From: a virus
Reading direction: 5' to 3' (one strand)
Virus record (IMG/VR): IMGVR_UViG_3300045941_000100
Coordinates: 1-20,588 of that record
Length of the DNA: 20,588 nt
The position numbers and the translations under genes were made by a program. The notes beneath the pieces are model-generated. The model was given only the letters and a program-made list of their open reading frames with translations, was not told the origin of the DNA and ran no database searches. Of this stretch, positions 1 to 6,762 are shown in pieces. Positions within the stretch are counted from its first letter, which is position 1; each line of letters opens with the position of its first letter.

Positions 1-449
1 GCACGACCGTCGAGTACGGCTCGTGCACGAGTCGCAACCCCGACGTATTCGGCACGAAGGCGGGCGAGATTTTCGTCGCGGCGCCGGCGACGAGCCTGAC
101 GGTGAATCTCGTCGTCGTGCAGGAGTACTGCCTGCGGGCGTTTCACTCGAACACTTACGCAACGATGTTCAGCCCGAGCTCGCCGGGCAATTCCGGTTTC
201 TCGAACGTGGCGTCGACGGTCGTGCAGCCTCCGACGCCGGGTGTGCCTACGAACATCACGGTCACGTCGACGCGGATCGAGCCGTCGGAATGGACCTGTC
301 GGGATGCCTCGGGAGCCATCCTGACCTCGCACACGAGACAGGATACCGCTCAGACTGCGTGCACCAATCTGGCCATCGCAAGTCTTGGGGCTATTTACGA
401 AATCCGTCCGAGTGGCTACAGAATTTCGGCGGTCGCGCGACTAAAATAG
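1..449 (+). CDS. C-terminal part of a virion/tail-fibre-like protein (5' truncated by window edge)
   Basis: The frame beginning at base 3 is open from the window edge to a TAG at 447-449, giving at least 148 residues with no stop, so the gene starts upstream. The protein is rich in Thr, Ser, Val and Pro, with a Pro-rich linker (PPTPGVPTN) before a small terminal domain. That domain holds a W-x-C-R-D-A-S-G stretch, a S-H-T-R-Q-D stretch and a final Y-E-I-R-P-S-G-Y-R segment. I read it as the end of a fibre or host-contact protein, from composition and from the structural genes that follow; no specific family is recognised. Its last 25 or so codons are homologous to a relic at 1069-1146 beyond the HNH gene, and are less GC-rich than that relic. 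The current 3' end therefore probably arrived with the endonuclease. Confidence 0.65.
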   Translation, partial: TTVEYGSCTSRNPDVFGTKAGEIFVAAPATSLTVNLVVVQEYCLRAFHSNTYATMFSPSSPGNSGFSNVASTVVQPPTPGVPTNITVTSTRIEPSEWTCRDASGAILTSHTRQDTAQTACTNLAIASLGAIYEIRPSGYRISAVARLK

Positions 450-450
450 C

Positions 451-484
451 GAAGCCCGACCACGCGTCAACGTGGTCGGGCTTC
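451..484 (+). terminator. Perfect 14-bp intercistronic hairpin
   Basis: Bases 451-464 are the exact reverse complement of 471-484, with a 6-base loop. The hairpin starts two bases after the fibre stop codon and lies before the HNH ribosome binding site at 504-511. There is no T tract after it (taaccaagcc), so it is either a weak or factor-dependent terminator, or an mRNA-stabilising or processing hairpin. It lies within the segment that seems to have come with the endonuclease gene. Confidence 0.6.
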
Positions 485-516
485 TAACCAAGCCATACCT
501 GTTGAGGAGGTACGTC

Positions 517-1068
517 ATGGCTGAATCGCATCCTATCGAACAATGGCGACCGGTTCTCGGTTTCGAGGACAGCTACGAAGTAAGCGATGCAGGCCGTGTC
601 CGAAGCATTGCCAGACTACGGGCTGGTTACCAGATGATCAGCGGCCGGATGCTGAAGCTGCAAGAGATGCGGACCGGGTACTTGTACGTTGGTCTCTCTC
701 GTGCCCCGCGATACAAGCACGGCTACGTGCACATCATGGTTCTCGAGGCCTTCGTGGGTAAGCGTCCAGCGCCTGGTTACGATGCGCGTCATTTGGACGG
801 AAACTGCCAAAACAATCGGCTACCAAATTTGGCGTGGGGGACGAAGCTCGATAACGCCGCGGACATGCAACGGCACGGAACGACCCCTCGCATGACCGGC
901 GAGAAGCACGGCATGCATCGCCTGTTAACGGAAGACATTGCCCTCATCTTCGAGCTGCGGCGGCAAGGAATGACGCTCGAACAGATCGGATCTGAAGTGG
1001 GCGTTTCGTATGCTCACGTCAGCAACATACTGCGAGGCAAACGATGGAAGCACGTCGCGCCAGGCTAG
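517..1068 (+). CDS. HNH homing endonuclease, NUMOD4 plus HNH plus helix-turn-helix
   Basis: 183 residues from ATG 517, chosen because GAGGAGGT at 504-511 sits 5 bases ahead; an upstream in-frame start at 472 lies inside the hairpin. Residues 5-50 match a NUMOD4 motif (IEQWRPVLGFEDSYEVSDAG, then RVRS). Residues 72-112 form an HNH nuclease core with H72, H92 in ARHLDGN, N100 and the NLAWGT motif. Residues 137-178 resemble a resolvase-type helix-turn-helix (LTEDIALIFELRRQGMTLEQ, then the VSYAHVSNILRGKRW recognition region). Free-standing phage enzymes of this type cut DNA at a specific site and spread by repair. It is inserted between two structural genes and flanked by duplicated versions of the upstream gene's 3' end. 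The key residues are present, so it is probably active. The identification is firm; the target site is inferred. Confidence 0.93.
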   Translation: MAESHPIEQWRPVLGFEDSYEVSDAGRVRSIARLRAGYQMISGRMLKLQEMRTGYLYVGLSRAPRYKHGYVHIMVLEAFVGKRPAPGYDARHLDGNCQNNRLPNLAWGTKLDNAADMQRHGTTPRMTGEKHGMHRLLTEDIALIFELRRQGMTLEQIGSEVGVSYAHVSNILRGKRWKHVAPG

Positions 1069-1146
1069 ATTCTGAATCTCGCGCTCGCGAGCCTCGGCAC
1101 GCCGTTCGAGATGCGGGCGAGCGGCATTCGCATCGTCGCGCGCTGA
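1069..1146 (+). pseudogene. Displaced 3' end of the upstream fibre gene
   Basis: These 25 codons plus TGA follow the HNH stop directly and in the same frame. Translated, they read I-L-N-L-A-L-A-S-L-G-T-P-F-E-M-R-A-S-G-I-R-I-V-A-R. The end of the upstream fibre gene reads N-L-A-I-A-S-L-G-A-I-Y-E-I-R-P-S-G-Y-R-I-S-A-V-A-R. About two thirds of aligned positions are identical and most others conservative, with a two-residue gap. The relic uses GC-rich codons like the surrounding phage genes. Its TGA is one base from the GTG of the next gene, which is the spacing typical of this operon. I infer it is the original exon end, orphaned by insertion of the endonuclease cassette. It has no start codon of its own and is probably untranslated. 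Confidence 0.75.
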
Positions 1147-1147
1147 T

Positions 1148-2173
1148 GTGCTGCGGCTGACGGAGGAGACGGTTCGGTTCAACCGAGGCGCGCGCGCGAA
1201 TGCTCCCAGCGGGGCATCCGATCTCGCCCAACTAGCAGCGAGCCTGTCGTCCGGTCAGTGGTCGTCGTTCACGATGGGCGGTCTCACGGCCGCGATCTTC
1301 GTGGCGACCGGCGCCAGCGATCTGACGATCGGCGAGTTCGCCAGTCGGATGATCTGGGATCCGACGAACAAGAAGATTCAGTACTCCGGCACGTCGCACA
1401 CGGGCGGATCGCCGCTCGCGGGCTCCGGAGGCCTCGCGACGTGGGACGACGCGACGAACCAGTGGACGCGCGAAACGTACACGTGGAACTCGGACGCCGA
1501 GGGTCATGGCTACCAGCACATGACTCGCGACCTGCTCGGGAATCTCTACCGGCGCCACACGAACTCGAGGACGATCAAGCGCCGCGAGTACGGGGATACC
1601 GGCGAGGCGTCCTGGGAGACGGGGCACGTCGCCGACATCACGGGCAACTACGCCAACCAGTTCGCGGGAGGCCTGGAGTGGTTCCCTGAGCTGAACGGCG
1701 GCAGCGGCGGTCTCGTGTTCGTCGACTCGCTGGGCGCGAAGTACACGAACGCCGCGCTCTCGTCGTGGACCGACGCCGATGCCGCTGGCGGCGACCACGA
1801 CCAGAACATCGCCTACTTCGGCGGCAACGTGTACTTCGGCGGCAGCAGCGACGGCGATCTGAATCTGTATCGCATGGGGCCGACCGGCACGATCACCGCA
1901 ATGGCGGATCTGCCGTTCCCCGCGAACACGAACGTCGGGGACGGGATGATGATCGCCGCCCCGAACAACAACGGGCTGTTCCTGCTCGAGGCGGCGAGCA
2001 ACGGTGACTTCCGGTTCTTCAATGGGACGTCGTGGTCGGATCTGGGCTCGCACCAGTTTCAGAACGACGAGTACTTCCTCCCCGTTCCGATCTCGACCTA
2101 CGGCGTGATTCTCGGCGTGACGATCGACTCGTCGGGCGTCGCGACGCCGGCGGCGAAAGTCTACAAGCAGTAG
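1148..2173 (+). CDS. Phage structural protein, beta-rich, propeller-like
   Basis: 341 residues from GTG 1148; the ATG at 1146 stops after four codons. The sequence is rich in Gly, Asn, Asp, Thr and aromatics, with repeated blades of the type 'G-N-V-Y-F-G-G', 'G-L-V-F-V-D-S-L-G', 'G-L-F-L-L-E-A' and 'G-N-L-Y-R-R'. This resembles Kelch or beta-propeller-like phage appendage proteins. No signal peptide or membrane segment is visible. It sits among fibre-type genes and abuts the next gene with no gap (TAG then ATG), so it is probably a virion surface component. Before the HNH insertion its start was one base from the upstream stop; it may then have depended on translational coupling, since no good ribosome binding site is visible. 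No exact family is recognised. Confidence 0.7.
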   Translation: MLRLTEETVRFNRGARANAPSGASDLAQLAASLSSGQWSSFTMGGLTAAIFVATGASDLTIGEFASRMIWDPTNKKIQYSGTSHTGGSPLAGSGGLATWDDATNQWTRETYTWNSDAEGHGYQHMTRDLLGNLYRRHTNSRTIKRREYGDTGEASWETGHVADITGNYANQFAGGLEWFPELNGGSGGLVFVDSLGAKYTNAALSSWTDADAAGGDHDQNIAYFGGNVYFGGSSDGDLNLYRMGPTGTITAMADLPFPANTNVGDGMMIAAPNNNGLFLLEAASNGDFRFFNGTSWSDLGSHQFQNDEYFLPVPISTYGVILGVTIDSSGVATPAAKVYKQ

Positions 2174-2884
2174 ATGGCTACCACTGTCCGATCGTCGTCT
2201 ATCAACGCTGCCGCGAGTGGCACTGCCGTCTCGGTCTCGGCGCCGTCTGGCACGACAGCAGGCGATTTGGGCATCTGCATCGTCTGTTGCAACGGCAACA
2301 CGACGATCGTCGACAACAACGGTGGCACGTCGTTCACGGAGGACCTGAACGACGAGCAGGAGGTCACGGCCGGGATCACGCTGTCGGTTTTCACGCGCCG
2401 GATCCTGGGCGGCGACCCGAGCACGTACAACTTCACGATCGGTGCAAGCGGAAGGTGGACCGCGGTCGCGATCGCGGTTCAGAACCCAGACGGGACCACG
2501 ATTTACGACGTCACTCCGGCGGTAGGCGACAAGACGGCAGCCGCGGCGTTCGGAATCGCTCCGTCCATCACGACGTCGACCGACCAGTCGCTCCACTTCG
2601 CCCTCGTCGGCGTCGACGGCGACACGAACGTCGTGACGGGGACGCCGGCCGGGTACACGGTGCTGCAGAACGGCGGCAATCAGACGATCGCTGTGGCGTA
2701 CAAGGTCATCACGCCCGCTGGCTCTACCGGCGCGCAGCAGTTTGACTTCACGACCGCCAACGGAGTGATCCCGGTGTCCTTTGCGATCGAGAACAACCCC
2801 GCGGCCGGCGGCACGCCGGCTGTGATCAAGTTTGCTCGCAATCGCATGCGGCCCAGAGTCTTCGCTCCCGGCATTGTGCGATAG
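2174..2884 (+). CDS. Phage surface protein, beta-sandwich 'PSGTTAGDL' type
   Basis: 236 residues, ATG immediately after the previous TAG. The N-terminal half has the pattern P-S-G-T-T-A-G-D-L-G-I followed by a hydrophobic strand, then a 'G-G-T-S-F-T-E' strand. The protein at 3428-4174 shows the same layout (A-G-D-I-L-L-A, then P-P-A-G-W-T-E-L). Such modules occur in phage appendage and adhesin-like proteins, so the two look like distant paralogues. The last 25 or so residues are basic and different in character (ARNRMRPRVFAPGIVR), possibly an attachment peptide to the virion. There is no enzyme motif. Function beyond 'virion-associated' is inferred from context. Confidence 0.65.
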   Translation: MATTVRSSSINAAASGTAVSVSAPSGTTAGDLGICIVCCNGNTTIVDNNGGTSFTEDLNDEQEVTAGITLSVFTRRILGGDPSTYNFTIGASGRWTAVAIAVQNPDGTTIYDVTPAVGDKTAAAAFGIAPSITTSTDQSLHFALVGVDGDTNVVTGTPAGYTVLQNGGNQTIAVAYKVITPAGSTGAQQFDFTTANGVIPVSFAIENNPAAGGTPAVIKFARNRMRPRVFAPGIVR

Positions 2885-2892
2885 GAGTTGGA

Positions 2893-3426
2893 ATGTCTCG
2901 ACAAGCGTGGAACGAAACACTGGCGTGGATGACCGCCGACGCTACGGCGGTCCACACGACCACGACCGAGACGATCATCGTCCCGAATGTGACGATTCCG
3001 GCGAACTACATGGCCGACGGGCGCCTCCTGCGCGCTCAGGTCTTCGGCAAGCTGTCGACGACCGGTACACCGACGATGACCTTCGCGGTTCGTTGGGGAG
3101 GCGTCGGAGGGACGCTGCTCGCTACGACTGAGGCGATCACCAACGGTTCGGGCGTGACGAACGTCAACTGGTCGCTCGACGTCTACATCCAAACCCGATC
3201 GAACGGCGCGACAGGCTCGCTGCTCGTTTGGGGCGTTGCTCGAGTTCACACTGCGGCAGGCACGGTGGTCACGAACGTATTCGGCGTGTCGGGCCATGAT
3301 GCGCCCGCGGCGGTCACAGTCGACCTCACTGCCGACACGGCGCTGGCTATCACTGGAGATTGGAGCGCCAACAGCGCCAGCAATACGCTGACAGCGATGG
3401 GCTATTGCCTCGAGGCTCTGAACTAG
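2893..3426 (+). CDS. Phage jelly-roll-like structural protein
   Basis: 177 residues from ATG 2893, with AGGAG at 2883-2887. After a short N-terminal helix (MSRQAWNETLAWM) the protein is almost entirely predicted beta, with repeated Thr/Val strands. The central signature A-D-G-R-L-L-R-A-Q-V-F-G-K-L-S-T-T-G-T-P is typical of small phage proteins with a jelly-roll-like fold, often adjacent to fibre genes. The C-terminus contains an ALAITGDWSANSASNTLT strand pair and ends EALN. I assign it to the virion appendages on fold type and neighbours only. Confidence 0.65.
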   Translation: MSRQAWNETLAWMTADATAVHTTTTETIIVPNVTIPANYMADGRLLRAQVFGKLSTTGTPTMTFAVRWGGVGGTLLATTEAITNGSGVTNVNWSLDVYIQTRSNGATGSLLVWGVARVHTAAGTVVTNVFGVSGHDAPAAVTVDLTADTALAITGDWSANSASNTLTAMGYCLEALN

Positions 3427-3427
3427 T

Positions 3428-4174
3428 GTGCCTGACGTTTCATTCGTCGCGGCGGGGGCGCTCGGCACCGAGGTAGCGGATCAAACGCTGACGGTCGCCG
3501 CTCCGACGTGCGAGGCGGGCGACATCCTGCTCGCTCAGATCATCAACAAAGCGCTGTCGGTGGCGATCACGCCGCCGGCCGGGTGGACCGAGCTCTACCA
3601 GGCGGATGCGGACTGCACGACTGCGGCCGACGACCATCGGGCGGCGTTGTACTGGAAGCGAGCAGCGCTCGCGGATTCGGGGGCGAACTTCGATTTCACG
3701 AAGGCGAGCGGCACGGTGCTGTTCGCTGGCGTCATCTCAGCGTGGAGATGGGCGGACGCCTTCAACCCGATCGACAAGAGCGGCGTAGCGTCGCAGGTCA
3801 ACGCGGCCGCGGCCGACAACGTCACGTTCCCGGCCTACGACCCGTGGAGCGATCGGGCGCACGTGATTTTCTTCTCGTACTACGGGAACGACCTCACGAC
3901 GTTCGGCGCGGCGATGAGCGTGGACACGAATCCCGACTGCACGTTGCGGTACGACTTGGAGTCGAGCGCCGGGAACGATTGCTCGCTCTCGTGCATCTCG
4001 GGAATCTGCGATGGCAGCAGCATCGCGTCGCGCACGTGGGCCAGCGCGTCGACGGCTGATGCTGGGAGCACCGCGCTCGTTGTTGGGCTTGTCCCTCGAG
4101 CGCCGCTCCCGCAGAACTACCAGTTCGTACGCGCTAACGGCGCGATGACCATTTCGGGAAGCAAGCTCCGATGA
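3428..4174 (+). CDS. Phage surface protein, beta-sandwich 'AGDILLA' type
   Basis: 248 residues from GTG 3428, one base after the previous TAG. Residues 30-65 carry A-G-D-I-L-L-A followed by I-T-P-P-A-G-W-T-E-L, a pattern seen repeatedly in phage and secreted beta-sandwich proteins. A second strand set follows (VLFAGVISAWRW), then an Asp/Ser-rich stretch with a cluster of Cys (CTLR, CSLSCISGICD). Its architecture parallels the 2174-2884 product, suggesting an old duplication with extensive divergence. The gene ends TGA 4172-4174, overlapping the ATG of the next gene, so the two are translationally coupled. Probable virion appendage; exact role unknown. Confidence 0.65.
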   Translation: MPDVSFVAAGALGTEVADQTLTVAAPTCEAGDILLAQIINKALSVAITPPAGWTELYQADADCTTAADDHRAALYWKRAALADSGANFDFTKASGTVLFAGVISAWRWADAFNPIDKSGVASQVNAAAADNVTFPAYDPWSDRAHVIFFSYYGNDLTTFGAAMSVDTNPDCTLRYDLESSAGNDCSLSCISGICDGSSIASRTWASASTADAGSTALVVGLVPRAPLPQNYQFVRANGAMTISGSKLR

Positions 4175-5043
4175 GCTTCCCGCAACTGCGCAGCACGGTC
4201 AGAGGCCGCGACTACGGTGCCCCGGCTGCCGCCGATCCGAACGATCTGGCCGCCACCGGTTCGCTGTCGATCAGCGGAGCTGCCGATCTCGATGCGACCG
4301 GCAGCCTAACGGCTGCGGGTGCCGTGTCGATCAGCGGAGCTGCTGATCTTGACGCTCTCGGATCGCTGCTCGCAGCGGGCGCGCTCAGCATCTCCGGCGC
4401 CGCCGACCTGACGGACGCAGCGGACCCGAACGACCTCGCCGCGGTCGGTTCTCTCACGATCAGCGGCGTTGCGGATCTCGACGCCGCTGGCACGCTTACG
4501 GCCGCTGGCGCCGTGTCGATTTCCGGCGCTGCCGATCTCGATGCTCGAGGGAGTCTCGTTGCCGCCGGGGCTCTCAGCATCAGCGGCGCAGCGGACCTCG
4601 ATGCGCGCGGCGCGCTGGTGGCTGCTGGCTCGGTGGTTATTTCTGGCACCGCCGAGCTCACCGAGGCCGGCAATCCGAACGTCACGGCAGCGGGAGCGCT
4701 GTCGATCTCGGGCGCTGCGGTGCTCAATGCGATCGGGTCGCTCGCTGCGGCCGGATCGTTGTCCATCGTTGGCGCCGCGGACCTCAGACAGTCGTCGGAG
4801 CTCGCGGCGACGGGCGCGCTGGTCATCGCCGGCAATGCGGTTATCAGTGCGCGCGGAGCGCTTTCGGCCGCCGGGCAGATCGCGATTCTCGGTGCCGCGG
4901 TGCTGATGGATGCCAACGCGGGTACGCCGCAGGTCAAGCCGGGACGCGCATTCACCGTGCGTGGCGAAGCCAAGACGCAGCGCGCCACGGTCCCGAATCG
5001 AACGCTGACGGCTCGTCCAGGCGACCGAGAACACGACCTCTAG
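4171..5043 (+). CDS. Tandem-repeat protein, eleven 20-residue units
   Basis: 290 residues, starting at an ATGA overlap. Residues 21-250 or so are built from about eleven units of consensus D-A-x-G-S-L-x-A-A-G-A-L-S-I-S-G-A-A-D-L. A short head (MSFPQLRSTVRGRDYGAP) and a basic tail of about 40 residues (PGRAFTVRG, TVPNRTLTARPG) flank the array. The regular alternation of small and hydrophobic residues, with Gly at turns, is what a beta-solenoid or fibre shaft would need. Two units are preceded by an A-A-D-P-N-D-L variant, which hints at a higher-order duplication of about three units. Among fibre-type genes, it is plausibly a shaft or spacer. No named family is recognised, and the number of repeats may vary between relatives. 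Confidence 0.7.
   Translation: MSFPQLRSTVRGRDYGAPAAADPNDLAATGSLSISGAADLDATGSLTAAGAVSISGAADLDALGSLLAAGALSISGAADLTDAADPNDLAAVGSLTISGVADLDAAGTLTAAGAVSISGAADLDARGSLVAAGALSISGAADLDARGALVAAGSVVISGTAELTEAGNPNVTAAGALSISGAAVLNAIGSLAAAGSLSIVGAADLRQSSELAATGALVIAGNAVISARGALSAAGQIAILGAAVLMDANAGTPQVKPGRAFTVRGEAKTQRATVPNRTLTARPGDREHDL
4231..4914 (+). repeat. 60-bp coding tandem repeat array
   Basis: About eleven degenerate 60-bp units encode the 20-residue repeats of the enclosing gene. The best-conserved core is around the codons for S-I-S-G-A-A-D-L (for example 4271-4290, 4331-4350, 4391-4410). Synonymous sites differ between copies, so the array is not freshly duplicated, but the later units (from about 4680) are clearly more degenerate than the first eight. 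Confidence 0.8.
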
Positions 5044-5052
5044 GAGACACGC

Positions 5053-5499
5053 ATGTCGTCAATGGTCAACGACTTCGAGAACCTGCTCGCGCTGCTGTTG
5101 TTCAACAACACCGGCATCGCGAACATCGGCGACGCGACCGGGCTGCCGGGATCGAGCGGCGCCGGGAGCTCGCAGCTTGCGCTCGCCACGTCCGCGCTGG
5201 TGGAGAGCGACACTAGCCTGGCCACGAACGAGGTGGCCTACACCGGATACGCGCGCCCGACGCAGACCCGCAACAGCTCCGGCTGGACGGTCTCCGGCGA
5301 CACGGCGAGCAACGCTGCGCTGGTGCAGTTCGGCGAGATGAGCGCCGGCGGCCCGGACACCGTCGTGCACGTTGGACTCGGCCTGCTCGCCACCGGCAAC
5401 GTGCTGAGGTTGCACCAGGACCTCGCCGCGGATCTAGTCATCAACAACGGCGTCAATCCGCAGTTCGCGATCGGCGCGCTGGATTGGGTTTTCGCGTGA
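5053..5499 (+). CDS. Small phage tail-fibre-like protein
   Basis: 148 residues from ATG 5053 with AGGAG at 5042-5046. It has the outline of a small tail-fibre-like family common in siphoviruses. An N-terminal segment is followed by L-A-L-A-T-S, then E-V-A-Y-T-G-Y-A-R-P and 'S-G-W-T-V-S', and then F-G-E-M-S-A-G-G before a T-V-V-H-V-G strand. In relatives this pattern reads 'LALHTADP...EVxxxYARxxV...F...A..VTHVG'. The protein ends in a strand F-A-I-G-A-L-D-W-V-F-A. It precedes the adaptor-like gene and the minor tail Z homologue. The family assignment is from memory of the motif layout, so moderately sure. Confidence 0.65.
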   Translation: MSSMVNDFENLLALLLFNNTGIANIGDATGLPGSSGAGSSQLALATSALVESDTSLATNEVAYTGYARPTQTRNSSGWTVSGDTASNAALVQFGEMSAGGPDTVVHVGLGLLATGNVLRLHQDLAADLVINNGVNPQFAIGALDWVFA

Positions 5500-5756
5500 A
5501 CCGATACGAAGTCGGACTCGATCAGCCGAACGGCACGGTCGTCGTGCTCAAGGTCAACGGCGCGCCGATCGAGATGAGCTACGACACGGCCAACAAGCTC
5601 GCGGTAATGCTGCGCGGCTACGGCAAGATGGCGAAGCAGAACGCCGGCGACGTTTCGACCAAGGTCGTCGGGTTTGCGAACCTGACCGATGCGGTGCGGG
5701 AGGAATTGCGAATCCAGCGGTCCCGCGATGGCACGGCAGCGTTCATCCGGCAATGA
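5496..5756 (+). CDS. Small conserved phage protein of unknown function
   Basis: 86 residues from GTG 5496, chosen because it overlaps the upstream TGA as GTGA, the commonest junction in this operon; a TTG at 5484 is the longer alternative. The N-terminal half is beta-like (MNRYEVGLDQPNGTVVVLKV), with I-E-M-S-Y-D-T-A-N-K-L-A-V-M-L-R-G-Y following. The C-terminal half is helical and charged. No catalytic or metal motif is visible. It is coupled at its 3' end to the next gene through ATGA. The role is unknown, probably tail assembly by position. Confidence 0.55.
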   Translation: MNRYEVGLDQPNGTVVVLKVNGAPIEMSYDTANKLAVMLRGYGKMAKQNAGDVSTKVVGFANLTDAVREELRIQRSRDGTAAFIRQ

Positions 5757-6211
5757 CGCTCGACCCGAAGGATCCGGACGTTCCGGCGACGTACTCGATC
5801 GACTTCCACGACGCCGTCGTTCGAGAGGCGCGCCGAGACTACGACTTTACGGCCGCGCAGTTCGTCCGTCCGCAGCGCGGGACGGGCTTCTACTACGAGT
5901 GCACGACCGCCGGGCGAACGAAAGGGCAATACCCGGAGTGGCCGAGGGCCGCGGGGCAGACGGTTACCGATGGATCGGTCGTGTGGACAGCTCGTCATCC
6001 GTCGAGTTCGAGCATCCCGAGCATCACGTCGGTCGTGTGGACTGTGCCTAGCGGCTTGACGAAGGACTCTCAATCGGAGGTCGGGCGAGTGGCGTTCGTC
6101 ACGCTCTCTGGTGGAACAGACGGTGTCGACTACGAGATCCTCGCCCGCATGACGCCGAGCTCGGGCAACGTTGTCGAGCAGACGATTACCGTGCCGGTGC
6201 GAGCGCAGTGA
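5753..6211 (+). CDS. Fibre-tail adaptor-like protein with DG-V-W module
   Basis: 152 residues, ATG overlapping the upstream TGA. Residues 30-82 form the small beta module common in phage fibres: G-F-Y-Y-E-C-T-T-A-G-R-T, then E-W-P-R-A-A-G-Q-T-V-T-D-G-S-V-V-W-T-A. The C-terminal 70 residues match the outline of the Gp77-like fibre-tail adaptor family: S-I-T-S-V-V-W-T-V-P-S-G-L, then V-T-L-S-G-G-T-D-G-V-D-Y-E-I and a final T-I-T-V-P-V-R strand. It is therefore likely to link a fibre to the tail. It sits directly upstream of the Z-like gene (GTGA overlap). Confidence 0.65.
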   Translation: MTLDPKDPDVPATYSIDFHDAVVREARRDYDFTAAQFVRPQRGTGFYYECTTAGRTKGQYPEWPRAAGQTVTDGSVVWTARHPSSSSIPSITSVVWTVPSGLTKDSQSEVGRVAFVTLSGGTDGVDYEILARMTPSSGNVVEQTITVPVRAQ

Positions 6212-6762
6212 TCCAGCTCAACATCCGCTCGGACATTCGCCAGGCGGAGCGCTTTCTCACCAACCTGCGCAAGAACGCAGTGAAGAAAGCAGCGGCGAGG
6301 GCGATCAACGACACGCTGATCACGCTCCGGGCCGAGGGCTCGAGGGAGATCAAGGCCGACCACCCGGCGCTCAAGATCTCCGAGATCAAGAAGAACATGG
6401 TCATGAAGAAAGCGCACCAGTACAACCTGGTGGGGCGCTTGAGCACGAGCGGCCGCCCGCTGTCCATGCTGCTGTTCCGGCCCACTAGGGGCAGCAAGCG
6501 AGTCGGAGTGAAAGCGCGCATCGGTCATGCGAGGGGTCAGCTCGACTACCAAGGACGCAAGGCGTTCAGGATCAGGGCGTTTGCAGACGAGGTGTTCGTA
6601 CGCAGATTCGGCCGCGGGCGCCAGGTGCGCCGGCTCAGAGGGCCGTCTATGCCTGGCGTGTTCCGTGCTCAGGGCGTGAAGTTCAAGCGGATTGCTCAAA
6701 ATAGGTGGCAGGTCCGCTTCAACCACCAACTCAAGTATGAGATCGAAATCGCAAAGCGTTAG
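6208..6762 (+). CDS. Z: Minor tail protein Z-like
   Basis: 184 residues from GTG 6208 (GTGA overlap). It has the signature of the lambda gpZ family: an N-terminal helical segment with A-A-A-R-A-I-N-D-T, then S-R-E-I-K-A-D-H-P-A-L-K-I-S-E-I-K-K, the G-R-P-L-S-M-L-L-F strand, a G-V-K-A-R-I segment and the F-R-I-R-A-F-A-D-E-V-F-V-R-R core. It is strongly basic, and its length is near the family norm. In lambda, gpZ works at the head-proximal end of the tail and lies between FII and U. Here it is upstream of the terminase, and the usual place (16109-16381) has no Z gene. Its last 25 or so codons are less GC-rich than the rest and overlap the start of the second HNH gene. Confidence 0.8.
   Translation: MIQLNIRSDIRQAERFLTNLRKNAVKKAAARAINDTLITLRAEGSREIKADHPALKISEIKKNMVMKKAHQYNLVGRLSTSGRPLSMLLFRPTRGSKRVGVKARIGHARGQLDYQGRKAFRIRAFADEVFVRRFGRGRQVRRLRGPSMPGVFRAQGVKFKRIAQNRWQVRFNHQLKYEIEIAKR

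Noticed and set aside
451-1146. Group I intron or intein carrying the first HNH gene
   Set aside because: The fibre gene is complete with its own stop before the HNH gene, no splice-site amino acids or intron core are visible, and the downstream copy duplicates rather than continues the upstream coding sequence.
1232-2920. A 562-codon open frame on the - strand
   Set aside because: Its product is Arg/Asp/Val-rich shadow text lying opposite two good + strand genes with phage-like proteins. GC-rich codon bias leaves this antisense frame open. No ribosome site or recognisable motif.
4231-4914. CRISPR-like array
   Set aside because: The repeats are contiguous, coding and in frame with period 60, with no unique spacers.
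4212-4988. Long - strand frame opposite the repeat protein
   Set aside because: It mirrors the 60-bp repeat and is open only because the repeat codons have no stop in that frame. The + strand copy has start/stop coupling with neighbours.
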